From: Pontibacter diazotrophicus
Lineage (GTDB): Bacteria; Bacteroidota; Bacteroidia; Cytophagales; Hymenobacteraceae
Length of the DNA stretch: 64,000 nucleotides
Direction: 5' to 3'
Assembly: GCF_003367245.1 (NCBI RefSeq)
Contig: NZ_QRGR01000001.1
Location: 310,001 to 374,000, forward strand
The position numbers were made by a program, and so were the translations under genes. Numbering within the stretch: position 1 is the first letter of the stretch; each line of letters opens with the position of its first letter. Below the pieces are notes generated by a model, which saw only the letters and a program-made list of their open reading frames with translations, did no database searches and had not been told where the DNA came from. Shown here piece by piece: positions 9,230-17,537 of this stretch.

Positions 9230-9326
9230 AATAGTCAAATTTAATACCTTTCATAAATCTGCCTATCAAAAGTCTCCAGTCAAATGTAGCAAGTTCAAAC
9301 GCCTTCTCGCTTTAATTAAGCCATAG

Positions 9327-9434
9327 TGTAACACAGTCACAAAGGTTTGTTACATGCGTTTTTGCTCATGTAACATGGCATAACACACGTGTTACATGAT
9401 CACAATCACTTTATCCTCTAGAAATATATATTTG
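9327..9434 (+). promoter_or_regulatory. Phased TGTwACA operator array with TATATTTG -7 box (copy A)
   Basis: Four heptamers, TGTAACA 9327, TGTTACA 9348, TGTAACA 9369 and TGTTACA 9390, start exactly 21 bp apart and alternate in orientation. A Bacteroidota -7 box (TATATTTG, 9427-9434) begins 37 bp after the start of the last heptamer. The region is close in sequence to the copy before xusA over about 110 bp. It points rightward to the HA-repeat gene, 554 bp downstream. It is probably a target of the HTCS regulator; that link is inference. Confidence 0.75.
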
Positions 9435-9586
9435 TTTATATGCGAGTGAGCAGTTGCTTTAGTGAGGGAGTGTTGTTCTGGTTAAGGTGAATTTGTGAAA
9501 AGAATCAATAGAGGTTGTAGCCTTCCTAAAGAAAGCCAATTACCTAAGAAGTAAAGATTGATTATTGAATTAAATATTTTCATTCC

Positions 9587-9626
9587 TTCAACGGCTAGTT
9601 TGGTGAGACTAAAATCAGCCGTTGAA
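9587..9626 (+). repeat. 10-bp perfect inverted repeat in the leader of the HA-repeat gene
   Basis: TTCAACGGCT (9587-9596) pairs with AGCCGTTGAA (9617-9626) around a 20-base loop that itself contains TAGT/ACTA. As RNA this is a stable hairpin about 150 nt into the predicted transcript from promoter A. It is followed by a short T-rich stretch (CGCTCTTTT), so it could act as a weak terminator or attenuator. Function is inference. Confidence 0.5.
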
Positions 9627-9987
9627 CGCATTTACGCTCTTTTGGCTGCTGCTGCTGGAGAGACTAGTTTAGTTGGCACAGGAGACCGACCTAAAATGAA
9701 TGCTGGCGTTTGACGCAAAGTCCCCTGTTAGCCCTACACCTATTTAAAGCCAGGCTTCACTAAAAGCCGAGTGCTATGGTGATTGGGAGAACAGCAGGAT
9801 GGTTAGGCAACTGGAGATTTAGACCTGACGGCACTTCAATATCGAATGGTCTTAAAGGGGGCAACGCAGCAGCCACTGCCCTGAAGGTGAAACTGGTGCT
9901 CATTTAATTTCGGGTGATAGAGGTATTTATTTCAGATGGGTGTTAAAGTGAAATCAGCAGTAATGAAATATTCCTTAAAAGGTGGTC

Positions 9988-11679
9988 ATGACATATCAAG
10001 GAGAAAGCTTATTCAATAAGGAGTACTTTGACAAGTGGTACTTTAACTATCGGAAGTTGAAGCCTTATGCTAGCAAGAATGAACTCCCCAATGTTAATAC
10101 TGATAAAGAGCTGGCGCAGTGGGTAAACATCCAGCGGCGCATCAGGCATTTGCTTCCTGATGAGCTAAAGGAGAAACTGGAGGAGTTGAACTGTGTGATA
10201 GAGGAAACAACAAATTCCTGGAATGCCATGTACGGGCAGCTGGTCCTTTTCGTGCAGGAGACTGGTCATACCTTCATTCCAGATGATGAGAAGCATGAGC
10301 AGCTTAAAGACTGGCTGATGCGGCAAATCATAAACAAAGGACTCCTGTCAGAAAGCCAGCTACAACAATTAGACAGGCTAGAGGTGGACTGGGACATTCC
10401 CATCAGCAGGGATCACCGCTGGAATCAGATGTACTGGAGGTTAACAGATTTTTACACAGCCTTTGGCCATTGCCGGGTGCCCAGGCGGTGGCCAGAAGAC
10501 AAGCAGCTTGCCCTCTGGGTGATCATGCAGCGGAAAATGCACATGAAGGGTAAGTTGAGTGAGGACCGGGAGCGAAGGCTAAACGAACTGAAATTTACCT
10601 GGAGCATTCGGGATGTGTATGACGCCCAGTGGGAAGTTTTTTTCCAACAACTGGTCGCGTATAGTAGGAGGCACGGCCACTGCCGGGTGCCGTACAAGCA
10701 TACAAAGCTGGTCAGCTGGATAGAAAGACAAAGGCTTTCCAGGCAAAAGCATCAGCTGTCACAGGATAGGTACAAGCGGCTGGAAGAGATCGGGTTTATC
10801 TGGAGCTGTGACGACATGAAAAGGAGAAGCTGGGAGGAAAGGTATGAACAACTGGAGGAATACAAGAAAAACAACGGCCACTGCTTTGTGCCCACTAATT
10901 ACAGCGAGAACAAGAGCCTTGGTACTTGGGTAGCAACACAAAGGAGGCTTGAGGCGAAAGGCAAGTTACAGGAAGCAAAGAAGAAGCGGCTGGACCAGTT
11001 GGGCTTTTTGTGGGGGAAGGGGGTGAAGCACAAGCTACAGTCGGTTTACGATAAGCAGTGGAACGACAACTTTGAAAAGCTAAAGGCTTACAGGCAGGAG
11101 CATGGCAGTTGCCAGGTATCACTAAAAATAGACCCGGTGCTTCAGCAATGGGCCAGCTGGCAGCGCAAGCTCTTCTACAAAGGCAAGCTCTCGCAGGCGC
11201 GCATCAATCTTCTTAATGAGATTCACTTTCCGTGGAGTGTGCAGGAGGGGTACTGGATGAAGATGTACGAGGCGCTGGCTGATTTTAGGGTTCAGTTTGG
11301 CCACACTTGTGTACCTTTTCGGTGGGAGCCAAATCCACAGCTGGCCGCATGGGTGTACAGGATAAGGGCCAACAAGCAGAGCTTGAATACACAGAAGGTA
11401 GAGTTGTTAGAGCAGATTGGTTTCAAATGGACGTTTCGCCGCCGAAGCATCCTTCCATGGGAATCAATGTATAAGCGCTTAATTGAGTTCAAAGAAAATA
11501 ATGGACATACGCATGTGCCAGTTAAATGGCATGAAGACCAAAAGCTGGGTAAGTGGGTGAGCAGGATGCGGCATGCGAGGGAAAAGCTGGATCCGGAGCG
11601 GGTGCTTCTCCTGGAGGCCATAGGCTTTGAATGGGGACACCGGTTTGCCAGTAAAAAAGACAGCCCTACCAACGGTTGA
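9988..11679 (+). CDS. Protein of eight tandem helicase-associated (HA) repeats
   Basis: A 563-residue protein built almost wholly of helicase-associated domains (PF03457 type). I count eight units of about 62-70 residues. Each has W near the start, a Y/F-x-x-L motif, GHC-x-VP, then L-x-x-W-V-x-x-Q-R, a GKL segment and LNEIGF-x-W. Units begin near residues 8, 76, 145, 215, 280, 350, 418 and 484; the first is degenerate. HA domains normally trail a DEAD-box helicase and are thought to bind nucleic acid, but no helicase motor is present or adjacent. I chose ATG 9988 over GTG 9982; AAAAGG lies just upstream. The promoter region matches the xylan-gene promoters. Role unknown. Confidence 0.85.
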   Translation: MTYQGESLFNKEYFDKWYFNYRKLKPYASKNELPNVNTDKELAQWVNIQRRIRHLLPDELKEKLEELNCVIEETTNSWNAMYGQLVLFVQETGHTFIPDDEKHEQLKDWLMRQIINKGLLSESQLQQLDRLEVDWDIPISRDHRWNQMYWRLTDFYTAFGHCRVPRRWPEDKQLALWVIMQRKMHMKGKLSEDRERRLNELKFTWSIRDVYDAQWEVFFQQLVAYSRRHGHCRVPYKHTKLVSWIERQRLSRQKHQLSQDRYKRLEEIGFIWSCDDMKRRSWEERYEQLEEYKKNNGHCFVPTNYSENKSLGTWVATQRRLEAKGKLQEAKKKRLDQLGFLWGKGVKHKLQSVYDKQWNDNFEKLKAYRQEHGSCQVSLKIDPVLQQWASWQRKLFYKGKLSQARINLLNEIHFPWSVQEGYWMKMYEALADFRVQFGHTCVPFRWEPNPQLAAWVYRIRANKQSLNTQKVELLEQIGFKWTFRRRSILPWESMYKRLIEFKENNGHTHVPVKWHEDQKLGKWVSRMRHAREKLDPERVLLLEAIGFEWGHRFASKKDSPTNG

Positions 11680-11841
11680 TTTGCCATAGTGTATAGGCTC
11701 GCTGTTGTCTCCTTTGTTAATATTATGTGACCTTTGATCATAAGGGTCAATAGGATTTATTTGACAGCAGTGGTTGGAGTCTCAACATTCGTTTATAAAA
11801 TAAATTAAAGATTATAAATCCCCTGTTGTTGCACGGAATAG

Positions 11842-11865
11842 GTTATCTTATTTGAATAAGATAAC
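11842..11865. repeat. 24-bp near-continuous palindrome between convergent genes
   Basis: GTTATCTTATT (11842-11852) and AATAAGATAAC (11855-11865) are perfect 11-bp complements separated by TG. It lies 160 bp after the HA-repeat gene. It may be a protein-binding palindrome or an AT-rich bidirectional hairpin; the short spacer favours a binding site. Confidence 0.55.
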
Positions 11866-11914
11866 AAGCCTCTGGTACCCCCTCTCTTTGTATCAGTAAA
11901 TGCCTTTTATACAA

Positions 11915-11943
11915 GTAGAGGCGGCCATTATTGCCACCTCTAC
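11915..11943 (-). terminator. Probable terminator of the HTCS gene
   Basis: On the minus strand GTAGAGGTGGC pairs with GCCGCCTCTAC (11 pairs, one a G-U wobble) around a seven-base loop, followed by TTGTATAAAAGG. On the plus strand the same position is a mismatch, so the hairpin suits leftward transcription. It lies about 110 bp after the HTCS stop codon. The T-run is weak. Confidence 0.5.
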
Positions 11944-12054
11944 CATCTTTTGTCAGGGAGAACTTGTGTTAAATTGTGTGTCCTTTATGGCTTAGAAGAG
12001 GCTTTCAGCTATATCGTTTTCCCAGAAGTCCCCTCTTTGCTTATGCGCTGTTCA

Positions 12055-15000
12055 TCAAACGCTGTTCGCAGTTTCGCACTGGTTCAGGTGCGTCTCCATA
12101 TAAGTTGTTGGAGGTACTCCATGAAGTTCCTTGAAGGCAGTTGAAAAAGATGCAAGGCTTGTGAATCCTACCGCAAAGGCTACTTCAGAAATATTTATAT
12201 GCTTGCTGGAGAGCAAGCCTGCTGCTTGTTGCAGGCGGATATTCCGTATAAAATCCCGTGTGGTCTGGTTGGTTAACTCCTTCATTTTCCGGTGCAAGTG
12301 TACACGGCTAATACCAGCCTCACTGGCAAGCATTTCAACACTCAAGGCAGGATTGGCTATGTTCTGGTTGATAACGTCCAGGAGTTTGGCTAACAACTTT
12401 TCATCTGCAGACTTTAGGGCAACCTTCTGTACTTTATCACTATGGTGTTGATTGCCGCTAAAATTGTTTCTAAGCATTTCCCGGTTCCTGATGATATTCT
12501 GAACCGTCTTCCTTAAAATTTCAATGTTAAATGGTTTCACAAGATAAGCATCCGCTCCAATACCCAAACCTTCTAAATTATCTTCTTCTTCGGACTTAGC
12601 CGTCAGTAGTACAACTGGAATATGGTTTATATTGACGTTTTGTTTGATTTTCCGGCAGAGGGTAATTCCGTCCATCTCCGGCATCATCACATCACTGATA
12701 ATCAAATCAGGTGTTTTGTTTAACAAAATGGCAAGCGCTTCTTTTCCATTGGCGCTCTCCATCATGTGGTACTCTGCAGCAAACTCCTGGCAGATATACT
12801 TCCTGATTTCTTCATCATCATCTACAACAAGCACATGGCTTTTAGTTTTAGATTTCACTTTTACTTTTTCTGCGTCATCTGCTGGTGTTGGTAAGGCAGG
12901 AATGGCAGGCTCTGTTTTTGGCACAAGAGCTGTTTGTGCTAACAGTTCTTCTGTCTGTAGGTGATCCTTTCCTAAGGGCAGGCGCATAACAAAGCGGCAC
13001 CCGCGGCCATCCTTGTTATTTTCTACTCTGATGTTGCCGTGGTGAAGTTCTACAATGGATCGGGTTAGGTTCAGGCCAATGCCTGTGCCTCCCACGAAAT
13101 GGTTGTGATGTGTTTGGACCTGGTAAAAACACTCAAAAACTTTTTCCTGCTCACCCTCCTCGATGCCGATGCCGTTGTCTGAAATAATTATCTCCACATA
13201 CTGGCGCTGATCACCTGGCTTGTCTCCGCCTTCCCCGGCATGGAGATAAATATCTATTTCTCCGTTCCTGGGTGTGAACTTAAAGGCATTCGACAGCACA
13301 TTCAGAATGGCCTTGTCGAAATAAGTGGGATCCACCCACACCGGTAATTGTTCTATAGTGTGGTGGAAGCGGAACATGATATTCTTGGCCTGTGCCTGTT
13401 CATCGAATACGGTACAAAGCTCCTGGATGAATCCTACGATTTCAGTTTCCTGGAATTTCAACTGCATTTTTCCCTTATCGATCTTCCGGATATCCATGAG
13501 CTGGTTAATGAGAAGCAAAATGCGTTCAGAATTACGCTGCATGGTGGCATAGGACTTCTGGCGCTCCTGGTCTTTGTCTGTTGCTATTAGCTTTTTCAAG
13601 GGGCTAATGATCAGGGTCATGGGTGTGCGAATCTCATGAGAGATGTTAATGAAGAACTGCAGTTTGGCATCGATGATCTGCCTGGCATGTAAGTGCTCCT
13701 GCATTTTCTGGCGGGTGCGCTGCCGATGGCGAATCTGCATCGCCACCAATATGAAAACGGCTGCCAGTATAAGTCCATAGGCGGCTTTAGCCAGGGGAGA
13801 AAAATACCAGGCAGGGGAAACAATAATTGAAATGTCCTTGACAGGTGAATAGTGGCTGTAATCTTTTGCCCTAAACCTGAAGCGATACGTTCCAGGTGAC
13901 AGATCGGTGAAGTTTACAGTGTTTGTTCCTGGGCGCAGGCTAATCCAATTCCCATCCTGTAGGGAGTACTGGTAAGTAATCCGGTCTGGATTAGCAAAGT
14001 CCATGGCAGACAACTCGATGCTGAAGGAGTTATCTTTGTTTGAGAGGTGGAAGCTTTCAGCATCCATTACAGCGGTATCGACAATGTCATACTTGCCGGA
14101 TTTCATTCCTTTCTTTACAGCCTGGTTGTGTAGGTAAAAGCCTGTGATGCGGACTTCCATTTCTTTTTCGGAAGCGGAAATCACCTCTGGTATTTCTGAG
14201 GGATGGAAGTAAGTGATACCATTAATTCCCCCAAAAATGATTTGCTCTTTTCCTGTTACGAATGCTGCTCCCTTACTAAACTCATTTCCCTGTAAGCCGT
14301 CGTTAGCATAATAATTGATAAAGCTACTGCGCTTGGAATTCAGCTTGGAGATGCCATAATTCGTGCTGATCCAGATATTGCCGGCATCGTCTCCTTTTAT
14401 CGCACATATAACATTGCTGGGCAACCCATCATTCATCGTATAGGGCTTTATTTTACCTGTTTTGCTGTCCAGGTGCATCAGGCCCTGCGAAGTACCAATC
14501 CAGATGTCCCCTTTTGTATCTTCATACAAGGAGTAGACAATGTAACCATGCAGCAAGCGATTGGTGCCATGCGTGGAAACGAAGCTTTTGGTTTTTAAGT
14601 CGAGGCAACCAATACCATCATAGGTGCCGATATAAAGCTTGTCGTTGCTTGTCAGCAGCAGGCTATTGATCCAGCGGTTATGGAGGGTGTTTTCAGTGCC
14701 TGTGTTTTGGGAACCTGAAACAGCATCGTAGTGGGTGATCTCTTGCGAGCCTAAGTCCATAGAGAACAAGCCGGCACCCATACTGGCTATCCAGAGCGTC
14801 TTTTGCCGGTCTTCCACCATGCTGTAAATCCGCTCCACCTGATCGGAGTTTTCATCTCTTATTCCAGCTACGTATTCACTCTTCCCTGTTTCCCGGTTCA
14901 CTTTCGCCAAGCCGTGAAGGTACGAACCCAACCAAAGGGTGTGGTTCGAATCCTCGTAAATGCTCATGATAGAGGAGGAGACGGAGGCGGGGTCAGATGT

Positions 15001-16164
15001 GCGGCTGAAATGCGCTTTTTGCTTTCCATCCGGGCTAACTCCATAAAGGCCGTCGCTATCTGTGCCAATCCAGAGCGTGCCCTCATGGTCTTCAAGAACA
15101 GAAAGAATGGCATTAGAGCCGATGGTGTTGTTATGAATTGACTTATAACCGATGTACTCAAACTTACTGGCACTGGCAGGTAACAGCATTACCCCTTTCT
15201 GATAAATACCTAACCAAAGGTTGCCCGTCTTGTCCTGCAGAATGGAATGTACTTTTGACTTTTTGAAATCAAAGGTCGCTACATTGAAATTTCCATCCGT
15301 TATAGTCTTGTTTTTCAGGTCATAAATTTTAACTCCTTCGCCATCGGTTCCCAGGTAAAGCCTGTTTTCCTGTTTGCTCTGATACATGGAGCTGATGGAT
15401 AATTTAGGGGAGGGCGAATAGGGAATCTGGGTGAAGACGTCGGTCGCTTTGTTATAGACAAAAAGCCCATTGCTCACCGTACTTACATAGACATTGTCCT
15501 CCACATCCTGGCATATGCCAGTGATGGAGCTTCTAGGCAGTTCAGATTCGCGAAAGTTCTTGATTTGCCCATTCTTTCCGATACGGAAGAGCCCTTTGTC
15601 CTGTGTGGCTACCCACAGATTCTGATTTGAGTCTTCAAAAAGGAGATCGATGATGCCGGCTGGAAGCTGCAACTTTACTTGCTGTACTTTGGGTTCCGTG
15701 CCTTCTAAATCCAGCGAAAATACCCCATAGCCAGAAGTTCCGATTAATACCTCCCCATTCTTCCGTTCCGTTATGCTGAGCACATGCGCATCAAATTTGC
15801 CTTTACCCTCCCATAAGATGGGGATTTGCTTAAATGAGTCTGTCGCTTGATCGTATAGCTGCAGGCCATTATAATATCCTACCAGCAGATGGCCCTTCCT
15901 GTCCTCGAAAAGGAGACTGACGTAGTTATTCAAAATAGAACGAGGGTCCTGCTGTTCATGCTTATAGATGGTAAATTTTGACCCATCGTATCGGTTTAAC
16001 CCATCCTCAGTGGCAATCCATATGATACCCCTACTATCCTGGTAAACCTGGTGTATCAGACTGTTGGAGAGCTCCAGGTCAACGGAAAACATTTTCCCGG
16101 ACTGTGCATACACAGTACTAAACATCCAAAAGAATAGAAAAAGAAGCTTGTATTTGTTTTTCAA
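12055..16164 (-). CDS. Hybrid two-component system sensor/regulator (HTCS) of the xylan locus
   Basis: A 1369-residue one-protein signalling system. A signal peptide (1-20) leads to a periplasmic double beta-propeller of Reg_prop repeats (IIWIATEDGLNRYDG-type, to about 655). A Y_Y_Y domain (about 700-782) and one membrane helix (about 792-810) follow. Inside the cell are a histidine kinase with His843 in FFINISHEIRTPMT and an ATPase with N-box NVLSNAFKFTP and DNGIGI/GGTGIGL boxes. Next come a receiver with phospho-acceptor Asp1158 in LIISDVMMPEMDG and a C-terminal AraC-type DNA-binding domain (about 1265-1360). It faces away from xusA across a 1.37-kb gap. By analogy with other xylan HTCS proteins it should sense xylo-oligosaccharides and activate the xus and accessory promoters. 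All key residues look intact. Confidence 0.93.
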   Translation of the reverse strand: MKNKYKLLFLFFWMFSTVYAQSGKMFSVDLELSNSLIHQVYQDSRGIIWIATEDGLNRYDGSKFTIYKHEQQDPRSILNNYVSLLFEDRKGHLLVGYYNGLQLYDQATDSFKQIPILWEGKGKFDAHVLSITERKNGEVLIGTSGYGVFSLDLEGTEPKVQQVKLQLPAGIIDLLFEDSNQNLWVATQDKGLFRIGKNGQIKNFRESELPRSSITGICQDVEDNVYVSTVSNGLFVYNKATDVFTQIPYSPSPKLSISSMYQSKQENRLYLGTDGEGVKIYDLKNKTITDGNFNVATFDFKKSKVHSILQDKTGNLWLGIYQKGVMLLPASASKFEYIGYKSIHNNTIGSNAILSVLEDHEGTLWIGTDSDGLYGVSPDGKQKAHFSRTSDPASVSSSIMSIYEDSNHTLWLGSYLHGLAKVNRETGKSEYVAGIRDENSDQVERIYSMVEDRQKTLWIASMGAGLFSMDLGSQEITHYDAVSGSQNTGTENTLHNRWINSLLLTSNDKLYIGTYDGIGCLDLKTKSFVSTHGTNRLLHGYIVYSLYEDTKGDIWIGTSQGLMHLDSKTGKIKPYTMNDGLPSNVICAIKGDDAGNIWISTNYGISKLNSKRSSFINYYANDGLQGNEFSKGAAFVTGKEQIIFGGINGITYFHPSEIPEVISASEKEMEVRITGFYLHNQAVKKGMKSGKYDIVDTAVMDAESFHLSNKDNSFSIELSAMDFANPDRITYQYSLQDGNWISLRPGTNTVNFTDLSPGTYRFRFRAKDYSHYSPVKDISIIVSPAWYFSPLAKAAYGLILAAVFILVAMQIRHRQRTRQKMQEHLHARQIIDAKLQFFINISHEIRTPMTLIISPLKKLIATDKDQERQKSYATMQRNSERILLLINQLMDIRKIDKGKMQLKFQETEIVGFIQELCTVFDEQAQAKNIMFRFHHTIEQLPVWVDPTYFDKAILNVLSNAFKFTPRNGEIDIYLHAGEGGDKPGDQRQYVEIIISDNGIGIEEGEQEKVFECFYQVQTHHNHFVGGTGIGLNLTRSIVELHHGNIRVENNKDGRGCRFVMRLPLGKDHLQTEELLAQTALVPKTEPAIPALPTPADDAEKVKVKSKTKSHVLVVDDDEEIRKYICQEFAAEYHMMESANGKEALAILLNKTPDLIISDVMMPEMDGITLCRKIKQNVNINHIPVVLLTAKSEEEDNLEGLGIGADAYLVKPFNIEILRKTVQNIIRNREMLRNNFSGNQHHSDKVQKVALKSADEKLLAKLLDVINQNIANPALSVEMLASEAGISRVHLHRKMKELTNQTTRDFIRNIRLQQAAGLLSSKHINISEVAFAVGFTSLASFSTAFKELHGVPPTTYMETHLNQCETANSV

Positions 16165-17537
16165 AGCAAAGTCATTTATGTATTAACAGGAGTGATTGAC
16201 TACACCGTTCGGTATAACATTTAGTAAAAATAACAACAATTAGTTGACAGTGTGCTTCCACTTCCACATGTTCTAAGGCCTTCCCCACTTTTGGATGATG
16301 AGTTTAATCAATTTTAAAGAAAATTTGTAATTTTTTTAAATCTTCTGATACACTATAAGCGCTTAGTTTCACCTAGCTAGTTCATACTATAAACATATAT
16401 GATTGAAAAGTGGGATATCCTGTAAGATTATTCCAAAAGATAACAGTTCCCTTTCACGTGCTTCCTGTTTAGCCTGTTGCTTTGAACCCCATTGGCAGGG
16501 GAGTGCGCCATCCTGTGTTTATTACACCTGCTATTAGCTCCCAGCATCTGCTTTTGCATCAGGTAAAACAGGTGCAGCCGCAGGGCTTATTAAGTATGGA
16601 CAATCGATCTTCGCTTTTCGTTCGCTTAACACCAATACTATCCAGCTAATAGCAGCTTCCGAGGTTTAGTGCCGGTGAAAAAGCGCGGCGGCGTTGAAAC
16701 ACAGGGCTATCCAAGTCATGGCTTCTCTTACAGAATTGCAAGCTTGTACCTAAGGCAGCGCCATGACCTGTACAAAGTGTGTGTGCTGGAGATGGCAGGC
16801 TTTCGTCTAAGATGTCTGTTTCTGATTATTGCCTCTAACGATCTATACTTTAAAGTCAGTAGAAGTTTGTCCTGCTTAGGTGAGGTGCTTTTATGGATTT
16901 TTCCAATAGAGGTGTGCAGCCAGTACAACTTGTTGTGGCGTGCGGGTCAAGTAACCAGTCACTATCCTTAAACTAACAACAGTTAGTAAAAAACCCCTTT
17001 CTGTTATAATTAGACATTATGTAACATGAACATAAAGATGTGTTACATGAATCTTTGTCTATGTAACATGGCATGAAACACGTGTTACAGCAATATAATC
17101 ACTTTGCCATTTTTGAATTTATATTTGTTTACATGTGAGTGAGTGATTGCTTATTCAAGCGTGGGTAATCTTGTTAATGAAGGTGTTTCGGGGTTTGCAT
17201 AAAGGTAAAAGGATATTGGTCTTAAGAAAGCAGGATGGGGAACAGGAGAAAAGTCTCTGGTGAGAAAATTTCAGAGTCAGAGGTGCAGGTACTCACCAAA
17301 TAAGGCTGTTCCAGAAGACAGTGGCCCCATCAGGTTAAAGTTAGTATCAAAAAGGGTGCACTATTGATTTTTACTATGCAGTAGGTGGCGGGGAATGGAT
17401 AGGAACTAGAAAATTCTGGAGGTGACATGCACAATCTGTCCTGGAAGGGATTTGTGGTTTGCTATCCTGGTAACTAAGTGGTGGGCTGAAGCTAAAAAGC
17501 AGGGCCATTCAAGTCGTTCAAACAAAACAATGACAAT
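16165..17537. other. 1.37-kb intergenic region between the HTCS gene and xusA
   Basis: This contains the promoter for the HTCS (not identified), the operator array and -7 box of xusA (17020-17127) and a leader of about 410 nt before the xusA start. A 100-codon open frame at 16669-16971 shows no recognisable protein features. Positions 16300-16420 are strongly AT-rich. Confidence 0.6.
17020..17127 (+). promoter_or_regulatory. Phased TGTwACA operator array with TATATTTG -7 box (copy B, xus operon)
   Basis: Heptamers TGTAACA 17020, TGTTACA 17041, TGTAACA 17062 and TGTTACA 17083 are spaced exactly 21 bp. The -7 box TATATTTG (17120-17127) begins 37 bp after the start of the last one. No properly spaced -33 TTTG is visible, as expected for an activator-dependent promoter. 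It drives xusA, whose ATG is about 410 bp downstream. The HTCS encoded next door is the likely activator (inference). Confidence 0.82.

Larger units (their letters stand above)
8664..9280 (-). mobile_element. Collapsed IS3-family insertion sequence
   Basis: A remnant of about 617 bp bounded by a perfect 12-bp inverted repeat (ACTGGAGACTTT at 8664-8675, complement at 9269-9280). Reading leftward it holds a frameshifted orfA and then a fragment of the orfB integrase core. Intact IS3 elements are about 1.2-1.5 kb, so roughly half has been lost by an internal deletion. No clear target-site duplication is seen outside the repeats. The element is dead by itself, but its intact ends might still be mobilised in trans by a related copy. 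Confidence 0.8.
9281..9987. other. Intergenic region: operator array, -7 box and long leader
   Basis: This 700-bp stretch has no convincing gene. It carries the phased TGTwACA array and TATATTTG box (9327-9434) described separately. About 550 bp of non-coding sequence then leads up to the HA-repeat gene, including a 10-bp perfect inverted repeat at 9587-9626. No reading frame of useful length begins between the promoter and ATG 9988. Confidence 0.6.
11680..12054. other. Intergenic region between convergent genes
   Basis: No gene is seen. The stretch contains a palindrome at 11842-11865 and a hairpin at 11915-11943, listed separately, that may end transcription from the two converging genes. 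Confidence 0.6.

Noticed and set aside
16669-16971. 100-codon open frame between the HTCS gene and xusA
   Set aside because: No domain, signal or family wording, odd composition, no ribosome-binding site; likely chance in a long regulatory gap.
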